In this document: positions 23,178 to 36,300 of the stretch, one piece after another
How the letters are laid out: every line of letters begins with the position of its first letter
How positions within the stretch are numbered: the stretch's first letter is position 1
Assembly: GCA_903813345.2 (NCBI GenBank)
Contig: CAIIXF020000007.1
Span: forward strand, 29,563,564 to 29,627,563
From: Owenia fusiformis
Taxonomy: Eukaryota > Annelida > Polychaeta > Sabellida > Oweniidae
Length of the DNA: 64,000 nucleotides
Direction: 5' to 3'
Notes under the pieces: model-generated
What the model was told of the DNA's origin: nothing
The model's input: the letters and a program-made list of their open reading frames with translations, nothing else
Database searches by the model: none
Program-made: the position numbers and the translations under genes

Positions 23178-23851
23178 GATTTTATGATGGACATGTCCAA
23201 GGCCAAAGCCCACATAATTTCCATTGTGGGTTGTGTCCAGCTGATATATTCTCTCCACCCTGGCTGGCTGATAGTTGGTTCTTGCAGTAATACCAGTTCC
23301 AACCAGTTCCAGATGGTCTATACCATTACATGTCACCTTTGGCCAGACAACTTGGCCCTCGTTGTAGGGGTTTCTGTAATTGATTAAAACTGACCTAAAA
23401 GTGCTTACTGAAAAATAAGATTATTCAATAGATGGCAAAAAATTCAGTATGTTTTAAAATTTTATATTAGGCCTATTTTGCTTCAAAATTTTCCTAAATT
23501 AAATTTCAATGAAAATATCCAAAAACAATGATATTGAAACTTAAACCAAAGTTTAAGTTCAATTCCCCTCCTTTGTAAATTAGAGGTTTTGCCCAAACTA
23601 GGAAAATATTATGGCAATAACACATACCCTGTTTTAGCAAAATTGGCCCAATATGTCATGACACTAGAGCTTAGTGTGACTGTCCTGCTTTCATTGCTGT
23701 AATCTCTTCCGTCGGGATCAGTGAATTGATCTCCCTCAACATATGGGGTCTCGTCACTATGCACAGCTGAGGTCCAAGAAGCTGGTCGGGTGGAGTAATT
23801 GGGTCTATGGTTGAAGAAGTACATGTAGGTGTGTGCGTGTTCTCAATCTTG
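23154..23851 (-). pseudogene. Carboxylesterase/cholinesterase-like C-terminal fragment
   Basis: Two exon-like pieces on the minus strand. The first (about 23851-23628) encodes HAHTYMYFFNHRP, then TSAVHSDETPYVEGDQF, then SSSVMTYWANFAKTG. These match the C-terminal part of type-B carboxylesterases and cholinesterases: the YxFxHRP strand, the conserved H-x-x-E/D-x-x-Y/F-V(F)G catalytic-histidine region, and the YWxxFAKTGxPN helix. It ends at a GTATGT donor. The second (23373-23154, after an ATTACAG acceptor) continues in frame as NPYNEGQVVWPKV and runs into the palindrome, where it stops. The conserved FG after the catalytic His region is EG here. No N-terminal or catalytic-serine exons are recognised upstream, so this is a fragment or relic. 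Confidence 0.6.
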
Positions 23852-25104
23852 GAATGCTACCCATGTTTACACAAGAGTGTTTTACTCTATAGATTGGATC
23901 AGAGAGAAGATGAACCAAACATAATTCTAGTCTGAACTTTTAATGAACTGGAACATGGCATAGTTGAATTACTTGATTTAACTCTTGGTGTGGTAGTTTG
24001 TACGAACAAAAATATCAACCTTGCAAAAATAACCCAAAAGCTGCTTTTACCATGGGCAATGTGTTGAAAGATACGTTTATGAAACTATGAGTTGACACAT
24101 TTCCCAATTAAATTAATTCACACACAGCCATCAAGAAAAATCTTTTGAAAATCAAAAATCCATGAATAAGGAATGACTGGAACTATGAATGTACATGTAT
24201 CTTAATGACCAATGAAGTCTGAGAAAACAAAACAAACTAAATGTTTTTTGTAATGTTTATCGTATATAAAAATATAATGATCAATTATACAAATGAAATT
24301 GTTAATACTATCATGAGATAAGCCTAGAAGCACGGTTACATACATGTATACAACTCCATTGAAACAATTACTAAATATACTTCCAAATTACAATTATTAA
24401 TCTGCGATTGTACATGTATTGGGCAAAAGTTGAGATCTACAATAAGTAAAGATCATACACATGTTATGGGCCAGGTTGGATGCCAATGTTTTTTAAAATG
24501 CATAAGTGATAAGAGAGGTACATGTAATAAGGGAGCAACTCATCATTTGTGAATGGATTAAATGTTTATTTCAATAAACGAATGAAACCCATTTATCAAT
24601 TTCATGTCAATTATCTTATCTATATATACAGAAACATTGGAATTTACCCAGCCCTTTCGTGTGGATCTTTATCAGTTTATCAGTTTATTTTATACATACT
24701 TAACTTATATGAAGCTGATCTCGTGTAATTATATAAAACTTAATGCTATGTTACAACATGGGCTTTCGATAGAAATAAATCTACATTGAATGCCCATGGT
24801 TACAATTAGCAAATGTTGTCAGATGCTTTAAATTACTGACATAAAATGAATTGTTGGAATGATCATCATCCTTCCATTATCAAAATTACATCTTTGATGA
24901 GTATATAATATTTCCATGAAGTGCTACTTCTTCCTAAGGATTAGCCTACTATGTAACATTGACACTATTGTAATTTTATGAAAATATGGCATGCAATAAC
25001 AAATGTTACAAGTGACAATTAATATACATATTAAAATAAAACAGATGTTTAGTGACTACACTACACTTGATCATATGATGAATTTTCTAAGTTGACTGTT
25101 GTAT
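23852..25104. other. AT-rich, no gene recognised
   Basis: No further esterase exons were recognised on the minus strand. A TTTATT at about 24560 (AATAAA on the minus strand) could belong to the 3' UTR of the POGZ-like gene, with low confidence. Confidence 0.35.
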
Positions 25105-25344
25105 ATAGGGTGCCAAATAGGGTGTCAAATAAATATGTTCTCCCTCTTGATTTGAAGAGTATGAACTTTTGTGCATAAAAGTGCACAAAGTTGAGCTAGT
25201 CATCTGAAACTTGTTCCATGGCGCCTAGTTTTAAGGTGCTTAACAGCTTAAGAACAGTTCAGATATCATACAGACGGAAAAGTTATGCAACATTTTGTGG
25301 ATGTTAAAGTTGAGGGGGAGGACATATTTATTTGACACCCTGTA
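25105..25344. mobile_element. MITE of ~240 bp
   Basis: Ends AGGGTGTCAAATAAATATGT (about 25119) and ACATATTTATTTGACACCCT (to 25341) are reverse complements, followed by GTA/TAC at the outside as in Tc1/mariner-related elements. No coding capacity. Confidence 0.65.
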
Positions 25345-25717
25345 CAATATATGGAAAGAATCTGCTACTAATGACGCTGTGCTATATTGAAGTCAGAGCC
25401 TATGACTTGACCTGGACAATATATTCATTACCGTAAAAGATCTTACAATATCATATTCTATAATATGTGACCAGGAATTATTGATACCGTGCAAGGTAAT
25501 CTAAGTTGCAACATACTCAATACATCATCATCACATCACTAAATACTAATCATTATTACAGTATGTCTTATATATAGCTAAAATTAATTCTGTAATGCTG
25601 ATTGAACACAAATGTAAGTTCAATATCTTCACTCAATTCTCTTAATTTATGGGTACATTAGACCCATATTGTAACCACCAATGTTAGAGAGAAGCCACTG
25701 TATTGGGTGGCTAGATA

Positions 25718-27325
25718 TTAATAATATCCACCCCCTCTGTTGTGATATCCTCCCCTGTTATTGCCTCTGTTATTATATCCACCATATTGTTGTCTGTTGT
25801 TATAGTCTCTATTGCGATTATTGTCCCTGTTGTCATGGTTACGGTTCCAATCTCCCCTCTGGTTACCATGGTAGCCATGTTGGTTGCCATGGTTTCTGTC
25901 TCTTCCTCCACCTTGTCTGTTCCAGTTGTTCTGGTCATACCCTCTGAAATGAATGTCGGAAAATGTGAATTACTACATTTCATATAACCTGCTTTAATTT
26001 TTAGAATTACAAATGTTAAAAGATCATGTTTGCAAAACATACCAAGCAATACAAAGACAGATTAATACATGGGACGGCCTTTACAGCTTGCTTGTTAGGT
26101 TCACTGTGCCAAATGAATTCTTTGTGATATGTTTTTTAAAATGGATTTAGTGTGACATGACAAGGATAAACTTTAAAATACAATTTTGTTTAGAAGATAG
26201 TTTTCATTGGAATTTTTTCGAGATGTAGAATTGGGATAATCAACCGATGTAAGCCTGGGCCAGGCTACTTTTTGACTTGTAAATCTAGACTCAAGGAGTT
26301 TGCTGCATTTTCTTGTTGGGATTGGACCCGTTTTCAAAGCTACACATATCTTTTTAAAAGAAAATTATTATGCTTTAAGTAGTTCTAATTACAAGTACAA
26401 AAGTTTAAATAATGTTGACAGACAATGCTCCTTTAATTAGCTCTCTCGTCTTTAAAAAATGTTAGTTCAATTATGGTTAACAAAACAAATGAACACTTCA
26501 AAAACATATCTTAAAACAAAATTTAAAATGATAAACATTTAATTAAATAATCAAGATTTACTCTTTCTGCTCTTTGTTCACTGCCATTCCACATATTTAA
26601 CTATTGAACAATCAAGGATAAAATTATTATTTTAACATTATTCCTTTCATCCATAGGGGGCAATGTTATAAATTACACCTTTTGCTGTAAATTTCAAAGA
26701 CATGATGCACATGAGGGCCACACACAATCCTCGTGAATATGTTTTTGGAGTTGTGAAGCTACCCTAAGTTTCAGTCATCTACCTGACATTGTTTCAATGT
26801 GTTTCTCCAATAAACGCCAATGTTATTTCAATTACTAATTGAAATCATGAGTGACTTGAGTTACATTAGAACTAATAAAAAAGTTAGCATTTATACTATT
26901 CAAAGTCACGCTTTATTTAATCATTATGAGACTAGAACCTTCCAAATTAAAATACAAAGCACTAAAAAAAGAAAAAATCAAAAGATGCAATAATTTTTGG
27001 CCTGTATATTACTAATATAAAAGGCCAAGTAGAATCAGAATTTTGATTAATTTACTCTAGACAATGTGGTGAATAGCAGGTACAAATGCTGCCAAATTAG
27101 CCACTCAAATATGACATTAGAGACTTAGTAGAAAATGATTAATTACCTGTTGCTACTGTAATTGCCCTGGTGATAGTTGCTAGAGTTGTGGTTACCATGG
27201 TGATCTCTGTCACGTGACCTGTCCCTGTATCCCTGTGAATCGTCCCTGTGATTATTCCTGTCTCTGTATGAGTCTCTACCATCTGAATGCTTTCTGTAAT
27301 CATCTCTTGGTTTGTCTCGATTATC
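25718..27325 (-). CDS. POGZ-like gene, exons 21-22: Arg/Asn/Gly/Asp-rich C-terminal tail
   Basis: Exon 21 (27325-27147) encodes DNRDKPRDDYRKHSDGRDSY and further RD/NH-rich residues. Exon 22 (25943-25718) encodes RGYDQNNWNRQGGGRDRN, then GYHGNQRGDWNRNHDNRDNN, and ends RGGYHNRGGGYY before TAA. Tails of this RG/YG/NR type bind RNA or phase-separate in other proteins; that is an inference here. The split codon at the junction (AG + A) fits. Confidence 0.75.
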
Positions 27326-30300
27326 CTGAAAGGTTAGATTGAATTTTTGTTCCAAGTAGATTCTTAGATTTCGAAAGTTTTTTTAATATAAAATTTTTTC
27401 TTTCTCAAAAATAGATGCATGTTTTAATTTCACAAAATTTCTAAAAATTTAATATTCTAAGAAAGAGCGATGGAATTATTTGGCTTCAGCAGCAAGACTA
27501 TTCATATTGTGTCTTTTCTGCCTGAGTTAAGCGCAATATATTTGACTAGCTATATTTAAACTGCTTCACTTAAGTTACCTGATATTTACTGTTACTTGAC
27601 TCTGGAGACTGTAGAGTTCTGTCGTCTCGCTGTTTATCATCCCACTTTACAGGAATTGGTTTATGTGTTGATTTTTCTTTCATTTCCTGAGGAGTTGGAG
27701 GGATCTGTGATTTATTAGATTCTTCACTGTCTTTTCCTTCGTTGATATTACTCTCCTGACCTTGAGTGTCAGTTTTCTCTTCTAATGATCCATTTGTTTT
27801 GTCAATGGCAGGTGAGGATTCATGGTTTTTTTCGTGCATCAGGTTCTTTCTCTAATTCAGAACCAGTCTCTTTTCCTTTAGGAGTATCATGTTCCAAGAT
27901 GTCTTCAGGCTCGAGTTGAGTCACTTGCTCCAGAGTATTGGAAGTGTCAGTAATTTGGTCTTCTATTGGTTCTGCATCCTCTGGTTCATCCATGACAGGT
28001 GTACCAGGACTGTTCAGGTGTTTGTCTTCAAATGGAATGTTTATGTCTGGTTGGAGTAAACTATTTGGTGTGGAGAGTTCACTAGCACCAACAATTCCAG
28101 GTACATTTGTACTTTGATGTGTATCAACCTGGCTTAGATCATCTGTCCCATTGTCAACATTTGTATTACTATTATCAATGGCTGTCTTCTCCTTGCTATC
28201 ATTAGTTTCTATGCTATCCTGCTGGTTGTTTGTTACATTACCAGGCTCATTATTATCTACATTGTCTTGCTCATCTGCTTTTATATTATCTCTGTTGTCC
28301 ATGTTATCCTGTTGTTCAGTGTTTTTCTCCTGTTTTTCTCCCTCTGTAGCCTGAACCTGTTCCGACGCATTTTCATCGGGAATGTCTTGATTATTTACAC
28401 TATTATCTTCCTTTTCATTTGTTTCTATTGTGTCTTTTATTTGGTCAGCTTCAATTTCCTTTGGCATTTCAAGTACCTTTTCTTCTGCGGAATCATCAAC
28501 AGTTTGTTTGTTATCCTCTATTTGAGTTGGAATAACATCCACGTTATCAAGGTCAAACATTGGAGTGTCATTCTCATCCTCCATGCTTCCTCCCACATTA
28601 GGACTCCCATTTCTGTCACTTGTATCATCATCTAAGGCATTAACTCCCAGTTCATCACTAGGTACACTGTATATTTGTTCATCAGATGGTTTATTTGTAT
28701 TTTCTTCAATAGTATTACAAATTGAAGAAGCTTCAGTGTTTTCAAATGATGTCTTAGTGATATCTTCTAATTCTTCAGTGGGAGATGGGTCTTCAGTTGC
28801 TTTCTTCTCGTTGGAATGTTCCTTCATAGATAGTTCATTATCATCCATAATTTCTTCTGGCTGTTTCTCACTCAAAGTTTCACCTATGATTGGTTCTGTA
28901 GGTTCAATGGCAATATCAATAGTACCTTTTTCACTTACAGTTTCATCTATAGTTGGATCTGTAGATTCAGTAGCATTATCAATAGCACCTTTTTCAGCTT
29001 CAGGAATTCTAGATGCAGCATTATCAGCAATTTTGTTTATATAAGTCTCCTCCTTTTCATTAATGGCGTGAGGTTCCATTTCATTGTTTTTGTCTTCCAA
29101 TGATGATATAATGTCAGTGACGGTATCAGCCATGCCTGCATCATTACTATCTTCAAAGTCCATGGCATCATCTTGCGTAGGGTCCTTCGTAACATCTTTA
29201 TCATTGTCCTGAAAAGGATTCAGCGATTCAGACATGGAGCATATAACAACAGTAAAACCGGCATACCCGAACACCTGTCTGGTCTGAACTTATCTCTCTG
29301 ATCTGAACTTCTCTCTCAGTGTGAACACTTTTTCTTGGGCCCAAGTTTGTTATCTCCCATTGACTCACATACTAGTGTTAAGAAACCTTAAAATGTGAAC
29401 ATCAGATCATCTGAACACTTTTGAATGGTCCCCAGTGGTGTTCAACTCAGACAGGTTTTACTGTTACAGTACTGGATTTTTATCAATAATACCATCAAAC
29501 TGTTTTCATGAAAAAGAGTTATTTTATAGATTAGAAATTTTTCTCTTGGTACCAATAAATTTCTTCAAGTCAAGTTGACCGAGCCACAGACTCAAATACT
29601 ACATAAAAAACAAAAAATAACTAAACTACAGAGTTGCTTGTCTGTAAGTTGGACTATCATTATTAGTGCCTGTGTTGTAGATTTAACCTAAAACAGTTGC
29701 CTTTAACCTCCAATAAACAATATGTTACCTTTGCATCGGTGTCCTCTGTACCAAGGAAGATTGATGACTTTGAGGCTTTGTCCTTCATCTTAATGGTGGA
29801 CCACTTCCTGACTCCCATTAACTCTTTAGGTATCATTTCTCCTATAGCAAAAGTACTCTCATTTAAATATACATTGTTGAAGAAATTAAGCTCATGGTTT
29901 CTATAAACTGAAATAAATTGTGTATAAATTGAGATGTAACTCATTTTCACTGTCAATTAAACCTCAATTTATTCAGTTAATATCTGTCTAACCTAACCAT
30001 ATCGAGGAAATATATTACTTGAGTTTAGTTCACAGTGCAGTGGTAAGCTGCAGGATATTCAATCTTGGAGGTACATATCAGGAAAATGTGTAGTTATCAC
30101 TTGACCGTTCATACCAATATTACTCCATTCACTGGATTCCCAAGAACCGTATAAAGAAGGGAGAACGAACATAGACATAAGTATAATCAATGAAATTTCA
30201 TCACATTCCATCGTTATGATTTGACCATAAAACTCAGTCAGGATTAACATCGACTTCTACTGTTGAGATTTTGGCGGAAAATCTATCTAACTCTGACGTC

Positions 30301-33300
30301 AGAGATTTTACATTTTGCTTATTATAATATTCATGAGCTGACTTAAGGGAAAGGTGAATAATTACAAAATTTTGTACCTGTATTGGGGTCTGTGAAATCC
30401 TCCTCTTCCACAGTTTCATCTTTGTCAACAGGCTTGCTATCCTTGACCATGTTGACTGGTGAACTTACTGACTTCCTACTGACTGCTTAAAAAATCAGAA
30501 TACCAAAATGTATATTACATATTTAAAATATACAAAAGTATTAAACTAGGGGGAATACCTAGATTCAAGCCATAATAGAACAAATTCTCGTACTTTACTT
30601 TTGATTTTATGTATATTACATATTTAAAATATACAAAAGTATTAAACTAGGGGGAATACCTAGATTCAAGCCATAATAGAACAAATTCTCGTACTTTACT
30701 TGTAGAACTACTATACTGTAGAATCATACATCAATTGTGAAGTTTACATACACTATACATATATTTACATGATTCTAATTTAATGATATTTCTATATTAT
30801 ATAAATTATTTAAAAAATCATTGGGTAGAGCTCTTTGGTACATGGAGTACATAAATCTGAAAGATGAAACAGTTCAAATAAGTTGCAAGAATAAAGATAA
30901 AGCAGGCAAATTTAGGGTCCTATCATATTTACCTACAGGCAATTCCATGATCATGGGGAGTATATGGCAAGGAACCATGATGGCACTATGCTGACATACG
31001 TGCTAATCTACTGTTTTTACAAACAAAAACAAATTTTCAACAGTGATAAGCATGCATCTCAGATGTGACTGTAAGAGATAAATGACTTAGAAGGTCTGAT
31101 CTTACAATGCCCAAGATCATGAAACGTGAACATAAATAAACACTCAAATGATAAAGGAACAACAATGAGAGGTTTTACAACATAGATTCAAGGCTCAACC
31201 ACAATTAAAATCCAAGAGTATGCTTGCTACATGGCACTCAGAATATACCTGAAGAAACGTTCTTGTGTTATGAAACTTGAACACAACATCCATCTAATAA
31301 AGAAAAAGAAGTTCCTGAAAAAGTGACTTAAGTCACTACCATCACCAAGCAGGAAGGTCATCCAATCCACTGAGCATGACTACAACCCAAGCATTACTAA
31401 AGTCAAAAGCATGCATAAAGTCACTACAATTACAAAGCAAAAAGGTCATCCAATCCACTGAGCATGACTACAACCCAAGCATTACTAAAGTCAAAAGCAT
31501 GCATAAAGTCACTACAATTACAAAGCAAAAAGGTCATCCAATCCACTGAGCATGACTACAACCCAAGCATTACTAAAGTCAAAAGCATGCATAAAGTCAC
31601 TACAATTACAAAGCAAAAAGGTCACCCAAGCCACTAAGCATGACTACATTTAGAACAGTATGACTGGGGTCACCTAAGCATGACTAAAGTCACCACCATC
31701 ATCAAGCAATAAGGTCACCCAAGCCACTAAGCATGACTATGATAAGCACAATATGACTGGGATCACCTAAGTGTGGTGAACACTCACCCAAGCCACTAAG
31801 GAAGACTACGATTAGCAAAGTGTGACTGGGGTCATCTAGGTATAACTAAGGCCAACCAAGCATGACTAAGGCCAACCAAGCATGACTAAGGTCACCCAAG
31901 CATAACAAAGGTCACCCAAGCAAAACTATAAAGTCATTTGAGCCATGAAAAAGAGCAGGCTTCTTACTACTATCAACAGTGTCCAAGATGACAGTAAGGG
32001 CATCCTGGGCTGCTGCTTCAGCTGGGAAGACTGTATCAACTAATTCTTCAATAACACCATGAACAACTTCACCAGAACTCTCAGTTGCATCTTCCTCTGC
32101 AAAGTGGCAACGCCACACATATGTTATACTCATTTTTGGAGTGCACTCATATTTGAAACCAACTTGCAATATCTATTTTGATTTTGAATCAAAATGTCCC
32201 TGTGGGTAATCTTTAAAGAAAACCCATGATTACAATGCATTTAAATTTTGAATATCGCAGCCAGTACAAAACAAATGTATGTGAACACTTTATCATCTTA
32301 CCAGAGGTCTTCTTACTGAGAGGTCCTGGTTGTGATCTAGGCTGTTCTGTTGTAGGACTCCCCAATTCAGAGGGTTTCTTCACCAATCCAAGGTGGTCAA
32401 ATATAGACTTGGGTTTAGAAACAGGGGTAACTAGAAGTATAGAGGGTTGGTTAAAGTCTAAAGGCAGGTTTTAATGCACAAAATTATATAGTGAAATGCT
32501 ACATCAAGTGTGAAAGCAAGGTTTGTGTGTATCACTTTTACAAGAAATATAGGCTAGGTGCACTCAAATCTATTTGTGCTTGTTAGTTTACACTTGATTC
32601 TCGATTGGGATGACCCAACAAAGTATTAATTAAGTGGCTACTCAAACTGCAATCAATTTTCTATAGAAGTAGAACTAGCACTTTCACTTGATATCACTTG
32701 AACGTAGTGGTAAATGAGATCCCAATGTGCTAAGTGCCTTAATTACTATGACACCATACGTAAATTGGTACATTTGTAAAAAAACAAATAAGAGGGCAGA
32801 GAATTCTGGTAATTCTAGTGACTGTAGTCCTACCTGGTTCTGGGGGTGGTTCTACCCTATCCTCGTATTCAATCATCCTAACTTGTTGTTTCCTGCTATA
32901 GCATGTTCTCTTGGAACACAGAACTAGATGATTTGCTGCAACACAGATAAATAAAACATATATGTGTCCACATTCAGAATAATAAATCATCTTTAATATA
33001 ATAGGTGACATTCTTTATGTGATTGGTTACATTTTCATTAGATTCAGCAAGAAGTAGTGTAGTGAAAAAGCATTATTAACGTATACATAAAAATATTGGG
33101 TGAGACTTGAGATAATGTATGCGGCGCCAGTCAAAATTGAAACTTCTGATTGGGTTCGAAGCCGAGATGCCCGGATATGTCCCAGCAAAAGCCGGAATTC
33201 ACGTGATTTTTCACGAAGAAGGGGCGGAGTTTAAGCGAGATTCATCGAGACTTCTTCGTGTCAATCGTGTCAATCCCTGCATTGCTTATTGTTAACTCCA

Positions 33301-36300
33301 CCTTTTTGCCCATATATGGAGTTGGAGATGCCACTTGCGAGCGTGAACAGTTCAGTCTAGAAATAGATATTTCTTAAGCGATGTCTTTCTTCAATTTTTC
33401 TACACGATATCTCGATAAATAGTGGACATATTTGTACCATTCTTTCGTCAAAATGAGGGTATCGCTGGAATACATATTTCCAATCTGTTGGTCAATAGAT
33501 TTATTCATTGATACTGGCAGGAATTAGATCGTAATAAACATGCTAAAATTGTAAAACTTGGAACGTTTGACAGTAATCTCCGAGTAATGTATGAATTGCT
33601 TCGGGAGAAAGCAGGAGAAAAGATGGGACAGTCTGTTGTGTGGAGTTTGCAAAGCAATCCCGGATATAAATGACGTCATCTTAGCAGTTTACATGGTTTC
33701 GAAAGTGATATATTTTTGTGTCGTAGTGATGAGTTTTTATACTGAACAAATATTTCACTCTATTGAGGTGAATACCTGTACATCTTTCACAAGTGATATT
33801 CCACGAAGCCCGAAGGGCAAGTGGAATATCACCTTGTGAAAGTGCTACAGGTATTCACCGAAAATAGAGTGAAATATTTGTTTTATAACAAAATATTGTA
33901 ATTAAATGCTTTATATCATTTTATATATCCAGAAGGATATCAAGCTAAATAGTATATTGTATTTAAAGCATGTAATATTCCCAGGGTAATACTGTATAAG
34001 TGGTATTTAATCCGAGTGGTTAATTTTCCGAATGGTCAAATTTCATCATTTTCCTAATTTTAAATTTTCCTAATGACAAGAAACCTCCCATTGGATAACA
34101 TTATAAAGACAATATTTCCGACATTTAATTTTCCGAACCTGGCAAAAATTAGGAAATAGGCAAATTAAATGATTAGGCAAAATTACCACTTATACAGTAT
34201 TACTGCTGAATAAATACTTCGACCTTCGTTTATCAATTCATAAAGCTCATGCGCTGATTTCATTCAGTCATTCATGCACTAAAGATGACATGAACATATT
34301 TTCAAAAAGATAACGTATTAGATTCTGATCTCATTGTTTATTCTTCAACTATATTTAGTTCAGAGAAAGATGATCAGTATCTAATATTGAAAATATGTAT
34401 ATTTATGAGGGTTGATCATAAAGTTCTCATAATGTCTCTCTAATTTTTTCAATATTTTCTTACAAAAGTTTCACAGAATGTGCATCGTGGAATGTTTTAT
34501 CTATCCAGCAAAAAATAATTAGAATAACAGAAACATTAGATAAGAAATGGTTGCCATAGTAACTTGAAATCAAGGCACTCGGGGCAAATAAGAAATATGA
34601 AAATAGCCAACATATGACTGTCAAAAATCTGTTGCGATACTTTCCGTCCTCCTTTGAAGCTAATCAATGCTTGCTATAGTTAAAATGTACATCTCTAAAG
34701 TTTAAAAGCTATTCTATTTTTTATAAGGATAACCATTAAAATGTCATAAAATATTTACCAATTTTATTTGCATAGCTACTTGTGAAGCCACATAAACAAT
34801 ACATCTTCTTGTACTTCCTGTCCGTTGCAATCTTACCGGGTTTGATGGTTTTGCCGGAATGGAAAGTGATCATGTGATCAGCATATGCATTACTACAGAT
34901 TGTTGCGAATCGACACATGGAACACTCAACATACTTCCTAAAATACAAAGGTTAAAATTAATTTAAAAAAGAAACGAAAAACCTTTCCGATAAAATTTTG
35001 CATTTAAGGAGGTCAGCATGAAGGAGTTACACAGATACTGTTAATTTACTTATACCTTTAACATATTGTAAAAATCTCAAAATTTGTTCTCAAGAGGGTG
35101 CAATTTCATGTAAATAATAAATATCTGCCACTCGTTATGGGTGCAACAATAAAATCCACCACTCATAAGTCACCTCTTTATCAACTTCCTCTATTCTTTA
35201 CTGATATTATTTAGAATATGGGTGGGTGGGAGTCATAATAAAAATTGTCATAATTCATCCACCTGCCAGGACTTTGGTCACAGAGAATACAAAGAGGAAA
35301 AAATAAGAGTTCTTAATCGATGATTTGCGATCGATGGGTGGATTGTATCTAGTAGTGACGTCACACTGCTGGTCACACTGCTGTAGCTGTTTGATTTTGA
35401 GAGATTTATCTTCATTCTGCTATATTGATTTATATTTCACTCTCCATCAGGTCTTATATTATTTTAATATAACGTCATACCAAGCAGACGAAATGCATGA
35501 CAACAGTATCCATAAACAAAATACTTGGATTCTGATCGCAAAAGGTCAATTATGATATGTCCCTCTTGATTTGCAGATCTTAAGTTTGTAGAGGGTTTGT
35601 ACTCAATCCATGAATAACATGACACTTAAACAAAATCCTACCTGAAGTGGTTGAGAGTCCCCATTAGCTGCTTGCACTCCTTACACTTCAAAATATCTAC
35701 GGACTTCCTCCAGTACATGTGGCTGAAATCTAGCACCTTGGTAACTGCACTAGCATTCAGAGACTTGGGTTTCTGTTTCTTGTCGGGTACTTTAATCATG
35801 ACTATGTCCTGGTCAGAATTGGCCTTGCTGCTGTTGACAAGGCTCAGTACTAGGGGCAGAGAATTAAACAATGTTTCAAAAACAATTCTGAGATTTCTTT
35901 GTTAATAAAACTTTAGGGACCCTTGACTGTAATATAAGAAACTTTATAAGTCATTTTCCATTTCCCATATGTGATCTATTTTACACCATAAAAAGTTAAC
36001 CGAAAAAGTATTTAAAATGATACAAAGTACATTCACTGTTCCAAAACTAGTTACTTTGATGGAACGTCAATGTAACAAAATGGATGAACTTCCTGGATAC
36101 AAGTTTTTTTGTTTTCTCGATTTAAACTCATGTATAGTCATATTGCGGATTATCATTTGGCACAAAGTTAGATAATATAGTCTAGCTTTTAGAAATGCTC
36201 TCAGTTTGGAATATGGTTTTTAAATAAAGTTGTTATTCATGCATTTAGACCATCGCTTTTGTTACATAGACGTAAGTTGTCAAAGTAACATACATTGGTA

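Larger units (their letters stand above)
32936..34758. other. POGZ-like intron 14
   Basis: 1.8 kb between exons 14 and 15. Apart from the two hairpin elements (33745-33882 and 33983-34204), the stretch 33120-33360 is more GC-rich and resembles the dispersed TGACGTCA-bearing repeats elsewhere only weakly. No gene seen. Confidence 0.4.

Noticed and set aside
25711-26049. Thr-rich minus-strand frame overlapping the last POGZ-like exon
   Set aside because: It is the wrong frame; the phase-correct reading after the TTTCAG acceptor gives the Arg/Asn/Gly tail ending at 25718.
28565-29044. Plus-strand 159-aa Ser-rich frame
   Set aside because: It is the antisense shadow of the acidic exon; Asp/Glu codons read backwards as Ser/Leu/Ile-type codons.
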